Shown here: positions 7,094-14,993 of the stretch, in pieces
Layout: every line of letters begins with the position of its first letter
Numbering within the stretch: the stretch's first letter is position 1
NCBI GenBank assembly: GCA_035762425.1
Contig: DASTOW010000257.1
Coordinates: 1-18,583, forward strand
Length of the DNA: 18,583 bases
Direction of reading: 5' to 3'
Origin: AWTP1-13 sp035762425
GTDB lineage: Bacteria; Pseudomonadota; Alphaproteobacteria; Rhizobiales; Hyphomicrobiaceae
Translations under genes and position numbers: made by a program
The notes under the pieces: generated by a model
Seen by the model: the letters and a program-made list of their open reading frames with translations, nothing else
What the model was told of the DNA's origin: nothing
The model's database searches: none

Positions 7094-8062
7094 ATGCCGC
7101 TTCCAGCTGTCTTGCGCGGCTCCTTGAAGGTACCCGCCATTGGCGCGCCGATGTTCCTTGTGTCCTTCCCGCCGCTGGTCAAGGCGCTGTGCAAGGCCGG
7201 CATCGTAGGGGCCTTTCCACACGTCAATGCGCGCCCCTCCAAACAGCTGGATGCTTGGCTGACCGAGATCGAAACCGACCTGCGCGCCTGCAAAGCCTCT
7301 CAGCCGGGCGCGATCGTGGCGCCGCATTGCGTCAACCTGATCGTGCACCGGACCAATCCGCGCTACGAACCGGATTTGGAGATCGTTGTCAGTCACCAGG
7401 TGCCGCTGGTGATCACCTGCCTGGGGCACCCCGGCAAGGTCATCGAGGCCGTGCATGGCTACGGCGGCACCGTGCTGTGCGACGTCGTCAACGCCGAGCA
7501 TGCTCGCAAATCCGTCGATGCTGGTGCCGATGGCCTGATCTGCGTGGGCGGCGGCGCGGGCGGCCATGCTTCCAATCAAAGTGCGTTTTCACTGGTGCGC
7601 GAGATTCGCGAGTTCTGGGATGGCTGCCTCGTCCTCGGCGGCAGCATCACCGACGGTTGGCAGATTCGCGCAGCGGAGGTGCTGGGTGCTGACCTGGCCT
7701 ACATGGGTACGCGCTTCATCGCCAGTCAGGAATCAAACGCACAGGCAGCCTACAAGCAGATGATCGTCGAGTCGTCCGTCAAGGATCTGATCTATTCCGA
7801 CCGCTTTTCCGGTGTGTTCGCCAACTTCCTGCTGCCGTCCATCACCAAGCATGGCATCGACCCGCACGCACTGCCGCCCAAGCAGCCCGACATGGCCGGG
7901 CTCGTCGATGCAACAGCGCGAATTTGGCGGGATATCTGGAGCGCGGGCCACGGCATTGCCACCATTCACGACTTGCCCACGGTCGAGGCTCTCGCTGACC
8001 GTCTGGCGAAGGAATATCACAATGCCTGCACTGTGCCCAAGAGCGCGGCGGTGGGTGTTTGA
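7094..8062 (+). CDS. Nitronate monooxygenase / FabK-superfamily FMN flavoprotein
   Basis: A 322-residue TIM-barrel flavoprotein of the NMO (2-nitropropane dioxygenase) family. The family marker VGGGAGGH is at 151-158, with His158 as the expected catalytic histidine. LGGSITDG (181-188) and YMGTRFIAS (203-211) are the FMN-phosphate binding strands. Members oxidise alkyl nitronates, but the superfamily also includes FabK-type enoyl reductases, and the annotation nitronate monooxygenase is often only a label. The gene lies between the two halves of an acyl-CoA carboxylase alpha chain, 29 bases after the biotin carboxylase and overlapping the carrier gene by one base (TGATG). This argues for a role on a CoA intermediate, for example reduction or isomerisation of an enoyl-CoA; that is inference. 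GGAGG at 7079-7083 supports the start. Confidence 0.85.
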   Translation: MPLPAVLRGSLKVPAIGAPMFLVSFPPLVKALCKAGIVGAFPHVNARPSKQLDAWLTEIETDLRACKASQPGAIVAPHCVNLIVHRTNPRYEPDLEIVVSHQVPLVITCLGHPGKVIEAVHGYGGTVLCDVVNAEHARKSVDAGADGLICVGGGAGGHASNQSAFSLVREIREFWDGCLVLGGSITDGWQIRAAEVLGADLAYMGTRFIASQESNAQAAYKQMIVESSVKDLIYSDRFSGVFANFLLPSITKHGIDPHALPPKQPDMAGLVDATARIWRDIWSAGHGIATIHDLPTVEALADRLAKEYHNACTVPKSAAVGV

Positions 8063-8571
8063 TGCAGCACAGCTTTACCATCGCTGATAGACAGTTCACG
8101 GCATGGCTGTCGCGCGCCGGTGACGGCTATTGCCTGCATGTCGACAACCGGCCTGTACCAGTCTCGCTGCAGTGTGGTGGCGACGGCGCTTGCGTACTGC
8201 ACGTCGACGGCTGCCGGCATGATGCGGTGGTGGCTGTGGACGGTGATGTCGTACACATCCACCTCGACGGTGCAACATTCGCTGTCCGCTACACCGACCC
8301 CACGCACAGGTACGCGGACAGCGCCTCGGCAGCATCCGATGATGTCGCACTGGCACCCATGCCCGGCGTGGTCGTTGCCGCCAACGTGCGCTGCGGCGAG
8401 CACGTGGAAGCTGGGCAGACGCTGCTCATCATCGAGAGCATGAAGCTTGAGACCGCAATCAAGGCCTGGCGCAAGGGACGCATCGCAACATTGCATGTCG
8501 GCAAAGGCGATACCTTCGAGCGCTCGGCTCCATTGGTCACGCTCGCCCCTGCCGAAGCGGGAGAGCGCTGA
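8062..8571 (+). CDS. BT domain plus biotin carboxyl carrier protein of the acyl-CoA carboxylase
   Basis: A 169-residue protein equal to the C-terminal third of an MCC-type alpha chain. Residues about 1-80 are beta-rich and resemble the BT domain that docks alpha chains on the carboxyltransferase core. A short Ala/Ser linker follows, then a biotinyl domain from APMPG (98-102) to the end. The biotin attachment motif is ESMKLE (125-130) with Lys128, a variant of the common AMKME. It would carry carboxybiotin between the biotin carboxylase (5577) and the carboxyltransferase (8574), both in the same operon. The ATG at 8062 overlaps the preceding TGA. A biotin protein ligase is not encoded here and would act in trans. 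Confidence 0.9.
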   Translation: MQHSFTIADRQFTAWLSRAGDGYCLHVDNRPVPVSLQCGGDGACVLHVDGCRHDAVVAVDGDVVHIHLDGATFAVRYTDPTHRYADSASAASDDVALAPMPGVVVAANVRCGEHVEAGQTLLIIESMKLETAIKAWRKGRIATLHVGKGDTFERSAPLVTLAPAEAGER

Positions 8572-8573
8572 CC

Positions 8574-10181
8574 ATGCGGCGCATCGAAAGCCAGCTCAAC
8601 GTAGGCTCGGAGGAGTTCCGCACGCGCGAGCGGCACAATCGCCTGTTGGCCACAGACCTAAAGGAGCGACAACGCCGGGCGCGTCATGACCGGCCCCAGC
8701 GCGACGTCGACCGGTTGCGTCGGCAGAACAAAAAGCTGGTGCGCGAGCGCATCGAGGCGCTGCTCGATCCCGGCACGCCATTCCTCGAGCTGTCGACACT
8801 GGCCGCCAACCAGGCCTACGACGGCGAGGTGCCCGGCGCCGGCATCGTCAGCGGTATCGGCATCGTGTCGGGGCGCGAGGTGATCATCCACGCTGACGAC
8901 GCCAGCGTTAAGGGCGGCGCCTGGTATCCCCTGTCCGTCAAGAAGATCGTGCGCACGCTCGACATCGCCATCGAGAACCGCCTGCCGGTCGTGCACCTGT
9001 GCGACAGCGCCGGCGGCTTCCTGCCCGCGCAGGCCGATTTGTTTGCCGACCGGCATCTTGCCGGCCGCATTTTTCGCAACCAGGCCATTCTCTCCAAGCT
9101 CGGCGTACCGCAGGTTGCCATCGTGCTTGGACACTGCACCGCCGGCGGCGCCTACGTGCCCGCACTCAGCGAATACAGCGTCATCGTCAAGGGCACAGGC
9201 GCGATTTTCCTTGGCGGACCGCCGCTCGTAAAGGCTGCGACCGGCGAGGATGTATCGGTTGATGAGCTGGGCGGCGCGCGCATGCACACCAGCATCTCCG
9301 GCACGGCCGACTATGCCGCCGACAATGAGGACCATGCGATCGCCATCGCCCGCGAGATCGTCGGCCAGCTCAAGAAACAGGAGAAATGGCCACTCGACTG
9401 GGCTAGGCCGGAAGCGCCGTACTATGATCCAAGCGAGATCTACGGTGTCATCCCGACCGACATAAAACAACAGTTCGACATGCGCGAAGTCATCGCCCGC
9501 ACCGTCGACGGCAGCCGCTTCCACGAATACCAGCCGGCCTATGGCACCACGCTCGTGTGCGGGTTCGCCCGTCTGTGGGGCTACAAGGTCGGCATTTTGG
9601 CCAACAACGGCGTGATCTTCAACGACAGCGCCCTCAAGGGCGCGCACTTCATGCAATTGTGCGACCAGACGCGCGTGCCGATGCTCTTCCTGCAGAACAT
9701 CACCGGCTACATGGTCGGCCGCGAGTACGAGCACAGGGGCATCACAAAGGACGGCGCAAAAATGATCATGGCCGTTTCCGGTGCCGAGGTGCCGAAGATC
9801 ACGGTCATCTGCAATGGCTCGTTCGGCGCCGGCAATTACGGCATGTCGGGCAGAGCCTTCGATCCGCGCTTCCTGTTCATGTGGCCGCAGAGCCAGATCT
9901 CGGTGATGGGCGGGGAGCAGGCCGCCAACGTTCTTGCCGACATCAAGGTTCGCCAACTGGCGCGCGCCGGGCAGCGTCTTTCGCAGGCGCAGATCGCCAG
10001 CATTCGTGAACCGATCCAGGAGGAATACAAGCGCCTGTCGAGCGCCTACTACTCGACCTCGCAGATCTGGGACGATGGCATCCTGGACCCCGTTGACACG
10101 CGCAACGCGCTGGGCGTGGCGATCAGCGCAACCCTCAATGCGCCGATCAGCCAGCCGCACTATGGCGTGTTCAGGATGTAA
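8574..10181 (+). CDS. Acyl-CoA carboxylase beta subunit (carboxyltransferase, MCC/geranyl-CoA carboxylase-like)
   Basis: A 535-residue carboxyltransferase of the family of LiuB (3-methylcrotonyl-CoA carboxylase beta) and AtuC (geranyl-CoA carboxylase beta), with the same length and the shared C-terminus GVFRM. It transfers CO2 from carboxybiotin to the 4-position or methyl carbon of a 3-methyl-2-enoyl-CoA. Motifs: NKKLVRERI (52-60), KGGAWYP (113-119), GHCTAGGAYVPA (186-197), GGPPLVKAATGE, LQNITGYMVGREYE and GSFGAGNYGMSGRA. MCC beta chains such as human MCCB carry DRDHFGR; here the same stretch is DRHLAGR, with Ala163 in place of the Phe. A smaller residue could allow a longer acyl chain. The start is 2 bases after the carrier stop, with GGGAG at 8559-8563. 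The family call is firm; geranyl versus methylcrotonyl is not resolved. Confidence 0.93.
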   Translation: MRRIESQLNVGSEEFRTRERHNRLLATDLKERQRRARHDRPQRDVDRLRRQNKKLVRERIEALLDPGTPFLELSTLAANQAYDGEVPGAGIVSGIGIVSGREVIIHADDASVKGGAWYPLSVKKIVRTLDIAIENRLPVVHLCDSAGGFLPAQADLFADRHLAGRIFRNQAILSKLGVPQVAIVLGHCTAGGAYVPALSEYSVIVKGTGAIFLGGPPLVKAATGEDVSVDELGGARMHTSISGTADYAADNEDHAIAIAREIVGQLKKQEKWPLDWARPEAPYYDPSEIYGVIPTDIKQQFDMREVIARTVDGSRFHEYQPAYGTTLVCGFARLWGYKVGILANNGVIFNDSALKGAHFMQLCDQTRVPMLFLQNITGYMVGREYEHRGITKDGAKMIMAVSGAEVPKITVICNGSFGAGNYGMSGRAFDPRFLFMWPQSQISVMGGEQAANVLADIKVRQLARAGQRLSQAQIASIREPIQEEYKRLSSAYYSTSQIWDDGILDPVDTRNALGVAISATLNAPISQPHYGVFRM

Positions 10182-10196
10182 CGGGAGAGCCGGCCA

Positions 10197-11024
10197 ATGC
10201 AGCGCACCGATAGTCCTGGTCCCGGCAACATGGTGCTGAGCTGCCGTCAAATCGAGCGCGCCTTTGGCGGCCTCAAGGCCCTCAAGTCGGTGAACCTTGA
10301 GATTCGCCAGGGCGAGATCCTGGGGTTGGTTGGCCCGAACGGCAGCGGCAAGACGACGATGGTCAACGTCATTACCGGGTTCTATCCACCGCAGGCGGGC
10401 ACCGTCACCTTGTTTGGTGAGAACATCACCCACAAGAAGCCCCACGCCATTGCCGCCAGGCGGCTTGCGCGCACGTTCCAAAACCTGGCTCTGTTCCGTG
10501 GCCTGAGTGTGCTCGACAACATCCTGCTCGGCCGCCACGTCCACATGCGGCCAAGTGCGGTGGCCACGCTGTTCTATTGGCTGTGGGCCGTGCGCGAAGA
10601 GACCCGGCACCGGCGTGTGGTGGAGGAAATCATCGATTTCATGCAGCTGCAGGATATCCGCAACGAGCCGGTCGAAGTTGTGCCGCTCGGCCTGCAGAAA
10701 CGCGTCGAGCTGGCGCGCGCGCTCGCCGCCGAGCCGAAGCTGTTGGTACTCGATGAGCCCATGGCCGGGATGAACCAGGAGGAAAAAGAATACATCACGC
10801 GCTTCATCCTGGATGCACGTGACGAGCGCGATGTCTCGATCCTCCTCATCGAGCACCATATGGATGTCGTTACCGCAATCTGCGACCGCATGCAGGTCCT
10901 GAGCTATGGCGAGACCATTGCCGAGGGCGAGCCGCGTGAGGTGATCGCCGACCCGCGGGTCGTCTCCGCCTATCTCGGTCAGCGCGCCGCCAAGCGTCAG
11001 GCCGAAGCAGGAGCCGCCGCATGA
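10197..11024 (+). CDS. ABC transporter ATP-binding protein, LivG type
   Basis: A 275-residue ATPase of a branched-chain amino acid-type (HAAT) importer. Walker A GPNGSGKT is at 46-53, the Q-loop Gln95 in RTFQN, Walker B LLVLDEP at 182-188, and the switch His220 in IEHHMD. The C-terminal EGEPREVIADPRVVSAYLG is typical of LivG. The ABC signature is unusual: LGLQKR (164-169) stands where LSGGQ/LSYGQ is expected. GGGAGA at 10183-10188 supports the start, 15 bases after the carboxyltransferase stop. The stop overlaps the ATG of the following CoA ligase (ATGA), so the two are translationally linked. It should pair with the LivF-type ATPase at 16247 on the LivH/LivM-type permeases. The substrate is probably an organic acid of this pathway rather than an amino acid; that is inference. 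Confidence 0.92.
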   Translation: MQRTDSPGPGNMVLSCRQIERAFGGLKALKSVNLEIRQGEILGLVGPNGSGKTTMVNVITGFYPPQAGTVTLFGENITHKKPHAIAARRLARTFQNLALFRGLSVLDNILLGRHVHMRPSAVATLFYWLWAVREETRHRRVVEEIIDFMQLQDIRNEPVEVVPLGLQKRVELARALAAEPKLLVLDEPMAGMNQEEKEYITRFILDARDERDVSILLIEHHMDVVTAICDRMQVLSYGETIAEGEPREVIADPRVVSAYLGQRAAKRQAEAGAAA

Positions 11025-12970
11025 ACCTGCCCGTGCGACAACTTGGGAAAGTCGGCAAATGGCCGTGCTTTGAGGACGGTCAGCCCGCGACGCTGATGGC
11101 CGCACTGGCACGCAACGCCATGCACAACAGCCGCCAGGTGGCCGTGCGCGAGCGCGACTTCGGCATCTGGCAGGAAATCACCTGGCAGCGGTTCTACGAG
11201 GACGTGCTGGCCGCGGCGGCGGCCCTTGATCAGCTCGGCCTGGTCGCCGGACAGGCCATGACCACCATCGGCGACAATCGCTATCGACTGTACGTGGCCT
11301 CGGTCGCCGCCACGGCCTTGGGGGCCTTTCCAGCTCCAGTATTCCCCGACGTGCCGCCTGAGGAGCTCATCCACTACACGCGATACGGTACACCGACGGT
11401 AGCCATCGCCGAGGATCAGGAGCAGGTCGACAAGCTGCTCGAGCTGCGTGAGCGACTGGGGCGCCCGCAGCGCATCGTATACGACGACCCGCGCGGGCTT
11501 GCCGCCTACAAGGTCGAAGGCCTGATCGCGTTCGATACGCTGCTCGCCGACGGCCGGCGCCGCCTTGCAACCGAGCAGCAGCTGGTTGGCGATCTCGTGC
11601 AGCGCAGCGGGCCGGATGATATTGCCGTCCTGCTGCATTCTTCCGGCACCACGGGCACTCCCAAGGGTGTGCCGCTGACACATGAGAACGTGCTGCAGGG
11701 TGTGCGCAATGCTGCCGAAGCCGGATACTTCGAGCCGCATGAGAACTGCTACGCCTATCTGCCCATGGCGTGGGTCGGCGACTTCATCTTCACCCTGACT
11801 GGGGCGCTGGCGCTGCGGTTTGTGATCAACATTCCAGAGCGCCAGGAAACCGTGCTGCACGACCTGCGCGAGGTAACACCCACCATGTACCTGGCGGCCC
11901 CGCGCGCGTGGGACAACATGCTGACGCGCGTTCAGGTCGCGATCGCCGACTCCACACCTCTCAAGCGGCGCCTGTTCAACTACTTCATGCCGCGCGCCAT
12001 CGAGATCGAGCGGCGCCGCATTGCCGGAGAGCGTGCACGGCTGGGCGATCGACTGCTGCGCGCGACGGGCGAGGTCGCAGTTTTCGGGCCGTTGAAGGAT
12101 TTTCTCGGGCTCAGCCGGGCGGCGCGGGCCTATACGGGTGGCGAGTCGATCGGCGAGGACACCTTCCTGTTTTTCCGGGCGCTTGGGGTAAACCTGCGCC
12201 AGTTCTACGGCCAGACCGAGACCTCGGCATTGACCGCCGCCCAGCTTGGCGACGACGTCAAGCTGCACACGGTCGGCAAGCCCCTGCCCAACGTGCAGGT
12301 TCGCATCGACGAAACAGGTGAAATACTCGTGCGGTCACGCTCGGTCATCAAGGGCTACTACAATGACCCCGACGCCTCCCGGAAGGCGCTCGCCGACGGC
12401 TGGTTGCACACCGGTGACGCTGGCTACCTCGAACCGGACGGACACCTGGTCGTGCTCGGCCGTGTCTCGGAGGTGGTGCGCACCGCCGCGGGCGAGCGCT
12501 ATATCCCGAACTATATCGAGAACCGTCTCAAATTCTCGCCGCATGTGCGCAACGTGGCCGTGATCGGCGCTGGCCGCGCAACGCTGGCGGCCATCGTGTG
12601 CATCGACTACGAGGCGGTTGGCCATTGGGCTGAGGCACGCGGCATTTCCTATACGTCCTACGCCGAGCTGTCGCAGCGGCCGGAGATCTACGATCTCATC
12701 GCCGGCGCCATTCGGCACGTGAACGGCTCTCTGCAGGAACCCCTGAAGATCCGCCGCTTCGTCAACCTGCACAAGGATTTCGATGCCGATGACGGCGAGA
12801 TCACGCGCACCCGCAAGATCCGCCGCAATGTCGTTGAGGAGCGCTATGCCTCGTTGATCGACGCGCTCTACGGCGGCCTCACGCACGTCGATCACGAAGC
12901 CAAGATTACCTACGAGAACGGCGAAGTCGGGCTCATTCGCCGCACGCTTGCGCTGCGAGAGGTGGAGTAG
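11021..12970 (+). CDS. Long-chain-type acyl-CoA synthetase (AMP-binding) encoded inside the ABC transporter operon
   Basis: A 649-residue adenylate-forming ligase of the FAA1/long-chain acyl-CoA synthetase type, longer than the 542-residue ligase at 892. The P-loop HSSGTTGTPKG is at 206-216, YGQTE at 396-400, GWLHTGDAGY at 460-469, and the hinge region GRVSEVVRTAAGERYIP at 480-496. The C-terminal TRTRKIRRN is near 620, where the adenylation lysine is expected. A large insertion between about 300 and 390 is usual in this group. It begins inside the stop of the LivG-type ATPase gene (ATGA) and ends 4 bases before the LivH-type permease. That position suggests it thioesterifies the imported acid as it enters, so that uptake and activation are coupled (inference). 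No membrane segment is visible, so any contact with the transporter would be peripheral. Confidence 0.92.
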   Translation: MNLPVRQLGKVGKWPCFEDGQPATLMAALARNAMHNSRQVAVRERDFGIWQEITWQRFYEDVLAAAAALDQLGLVAGQAMTTIGDNRYRLYVASVAATALGAFPAPVFPDVPPEELIHYTRYGTPTVAIAEDQEQVDKLLELRERLGRPQRIVYDDPRGLAAYKVEGLIAFDTLLADGRRRLATEQQLVGDLVQRSGPDDIAVLLHSSGTTGTPKGVPLTHENVLQGVRNAAEAGYFEPHENCYAYLPMAWVGDFIFTLTGALALRFVINIPERQETVLHDLREVTPTMYLAAPRAWDNMLTRVQVAIADSTPLKRRLFNYFMPRAIEIERRRIAGERARLGDRLLRATGEVAVFGPLKDFLGLSRAARAYTGGESIGEDTFLFFRALGVNLRQFYGQTETSALTAAQLGDDVKLHTVGKPLPNVQVRIDETGEILVRSRSVIKGYYNDPDASRKALADGWLHTGDAGYLEPDGHLVVLGRVSEVVRTAAGERYIPNYIENRLKFSPHVRNVAVIGAGRATLAAIVCIDYEAVGHWAEARGISYTSYAELSQRPEIYDLIAGAIRHVNGSLQEPLKIRRFVNLHKDFDADDGEITRTRKIRRNVVEERYASLIDALYGGLTHVDHEAKITYENGEVGLIRRTLALREVE

Positions 12971-12974
12971 CGGC

Positions 12975-13862
12975 ATGGACCTCATTCTGCTCGGCGAGCT
13001 TGCCATCAATGGTGTCCTGGTTGGCCTGATGTACGGCCTGATCGCGCTCGGCATCGTGCTGGTCTACAAGACATCCGGCCTGGCCAATCTGGCGCAGGGC
13101 GCACTGGCCATGGCAGGCGGCTACGTGACGGTGGCGCTGGCGACGCTGGCGGGACTGCCGATGTGGGCAGCCGTTGTTGCGGCCCTGGCCGTGATGTTTG
13201 TGTGCGGCATGCTGATCGAGCGCGTCATGCTGCGGCGCATGATCGGCCAGCCGGTCATCATGATCATCATGCTGACCCTCGGTCTCGAAATCTTCCTGCG
13301 CGGGGTTGGGCCTGGAATTTTCGGCTCGGCGGTCAAGCCGCTGGACCTCGGCATTCGGCAAGCGCCGATCATCGTCGGCGACATCCTCATCAACCGCGCG
13401 TATCTGATCGGCGGCGCCATCTCGGCGCTGCTCATCATGGCCACCATCGCCCTGTTCAACTCGCGTCTTGGCGTGCGCATGCGCGCAGTCTCTGACGACC
13501 AGACCGCATCCTGGTCGGTGGGTATTCGGGTGGAGCGGACCATTGCCATTGCCTGGGGTCTTGCCGCTGCCCTGGCGACCGCGGCCGGCATTCTGTGGGG
13601 CAGCGTGCAGGGTGTGGACTGGTCGCTGTCCTTGTTGCTGATGAAGGCTCTCGCCATCTCCATTCTCGGCGGCCTCGATAGCATTGCCGGTGTGTTGCTG
13701 GCCGCTGTCATCGTGGGCGTAGCCGAAAGCCTGGCGACCGGCATCCTCGATCCGCTGGTCGGCGGAGGCACGCGCGATATCGTGGCCTCCGTCATTATTG
13801 TGATGACCCTTCTCGTGCGCCCCTACGGCCTGTTCGGCCGCGAACACATCGAGCGAGTGTGA
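12975..13862 (+). CDS. ABC transporter permease, LivH type
   Basis: A 295-residue inner-membrane permease of the BPD_transp_2 (LivH) family, almost wholly hydrophobic helices with short polar loops. Family marks are the N-terminal GLMYGLIALGIVLVYKTSG followed by NLAQGALAMAGGY, and near the end SILGGLDSIAGVLLAAVIVGVAE, a strongly conserved LivH segment. RMRAVSDDQTASWSVGI is the expected coupling-helix region that meets the ATPases. The start at 12975 is preferred: GGTGGAG at 12961-12967 lies 7 bases before it, and the 9 extra codons of the longer frame belong to the end of the ligase gene. It pairs with the LivM-type permease one base downstream. Confidence 0.93.
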   Translation: MDLILLGELAINGVLVGLMYGLIALGIVLVYKTSGLANLAQGALAMAGGYVTVALATLAGLPMWAAVVAALAVMFVCGMLIERVMLRRMIGQPVIMIIMLTLGLEIFLRGVGPGIFGSAVKPLDLGIRQAPIIVGDILINRAYLIGGAISALLIMATIALFNSRLGVRMRAVSDDQTASWSVGIRVERTIAIAWGLAAALATAAGILWGSVQGVDWSLSLLLMKALAISILGGLDSIAGVLLAAVIVGVAESLATGILDPLVGGGTRDIVASVIIVMTLLVRPYGLFGREHIERV

Positions 13863-13863
13863 G

Positions 13864-14937
13864 ATGCTGTACCGTCAGGCCGGCATCCGGCATCGTCGCT
13901 ACGCCGCCGAGCGTCAGCTCTGGCCCCTTACGTTCGACCGTATGCTGGTTGGCGCCGTCGCTTTGTTTCTTCTGGCGGCGCCCTTCACCCTCGATCGCCT
14001 TTATGTCAGCGGCTATCTGCTACCTTGGCTGTTATGGTCGAGTGCGGCCTTGGGCCTCAATCTGCTGATGGGCGGCGCTGGCCAAATCCATCTCGGATAC
14101 GGCGCCGTCATGGCCATCGGCGCCTATAGCTCGGTGCACCTGGTCCGCAACGGTGTGCCGTTCGAACTGGCCCTCATTCTGTCCGGCAGCATGAGTGCAG
14201 CGATCGGCATCATCTTTGGCGCTGCTGCGCTGCGCGTAAAGGGCCTCTACCTCGCCATGTCGACGCTTGCCATGCAATACATCGTCGACTTCACGATCAG
14301 TCACGCACCGGGCATCAGCGGCGGCACGCAAGCCTCCCTGCAAGTGCCGCGCGTCAGCGTGCTCGGTATTCCGGTCACGGGTGAGGTTGCGCCCTACTAC
14401 GTGGCTCTGGCGCTGTGCGCCATCGTTACCCTGTTCATGCTGAACGTGGGGCGGACCAGCTTCGGGCGGGCGCTGGCGGCGATCCGGGAGAAGGACTATG
14501 CCGCAGAAATCATTGGCGTCAGCACGTTCAAATACAAGCTGCTGGCATTCTGGACCAGCTCGTTCATCGGTGGCGCCGTCGGTGCTGTACTGGCGGTTTG
14601 CTATCTGCGCATCGTCACGCCGGATCAATTCCATCTTGATCTGTCGATCCAGCTGGTGGCCATGGTGATTGTCGGTGGCCTGGGCAGCGTGCTCGGCTCT
14701 TTTTTTGGCGCAGCGCTGATCCTGTTCGCGCCCATCTTCTTCAACCATGCCATTGGCATGCTCGCCGCGGGGCTTGGACTGAGCATCTCCACAGACCTGC
14801 GCTCGCACATTCCGCTGATGCTGTACGGCGGTCTGATCATCCTGTTCCTGCTGGTCGAGCCGCTTGGGCTCGCCAAGATGTACGACAACGTGAGGAAGTA
14901 TTTTCTGGTCTGGCCGTTCCGCCACGTCCGAAAGTAA
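13864..14937 (+). CDS. ABC transporter permease, LivM type
   Basis: A 357-residue inner-membrane permease of the LivM family. A polar N-terminal stretch of about 25 residues precedes the first helix. The conserved GLNLLMGGAGQIHLGYGAVMAIGAY is at about 64-88, LRVKGLYLAMSTLAMQYI at about 123-140, and the ATPase-contacting loop AIREKDYAAEIIGVSTFKYKLLAF at about 207-230. VIVGGLGSVLGSFFGA follows at about 265-280. The C-terminus is basic (KYFLVWPFRHVRK) and cytoplasmic by the positive-inside rule. One base separates it from the LivH-type gene and 56 bases from the binding-protein gene. It forms the other half of the transport channel; the substrate cannot be read from the sequence. Confidence 0.93.
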   Translation: MLYRQAGIRHRRYAAERQLWPLTFDRMLVGAVALFLLAAPFTLDRLYVSGYLLPWLLWSSAALGLNLLMGGAGQIHLGYGAVMAIGAYSSVHLVRNGVPFELALILSGSMSAAIGIIFGAAALRVKGLYLAMSTLAMQYIVDFTISHAPGISGGTQASLQVPRVSVLGIPVTGEVAPYYVALALCAIVTLFMLNVGRTSFGRALAAIREKDYAAEIIGVSTFKYKLLAFWTSSFIGGAVGAVLAVCYLRIVTPDQFHLDLSIQLVAMVIVGGLGSVLGSFFGAALILFAPIFFNHAIGMLAAGLGLSISTDLRSHIPLMLYGGLIILFLLVEPLGLAKMYDNVRKYFLVWPFRHVRK

Positions 14938-14978
14938 CTCGAACCGATCCGGCTGAGCAGGACCGAGCCGGGCGCAAC

Positions 14979-14986
14979 AAGGAGGA
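14979..14986 (+). promoter_or_regulatory. Strong ribosome binding site of the binding-protein gene
   Basis: AAGGAGGA lies 7 bases before the ATG at 14994 and is the best Shine-Dalgarno match in the operon. This fits the high level needed for a periplasmic binding protein. An out-of-frame ATG at 14987 is too close to it to compete. Confidence 0.6.
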
Positions 14987-14993
14987 ATGCTCA

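Noticed and set aside
7065..8062. The NMO-family gene as a recent mobile insertion that broke an alpha-chain gene
   Set aside because: No inverted repeats, target duplications or transposase are present. The flanking genes have proper starts and stops with overlapping codons and similar composition, so the arrangement looks established.
8658..11111. Very long open frame (817 codons) on the - strand across the carboxyltransferase and LivG-type genes
   Set aside because: It lies wholly antisense to two genes with clear family motifs, has no recognisable motif itself, and is of the kind produced by high-GC codon bias. It also crosses the gap and boundary between the two real genes.
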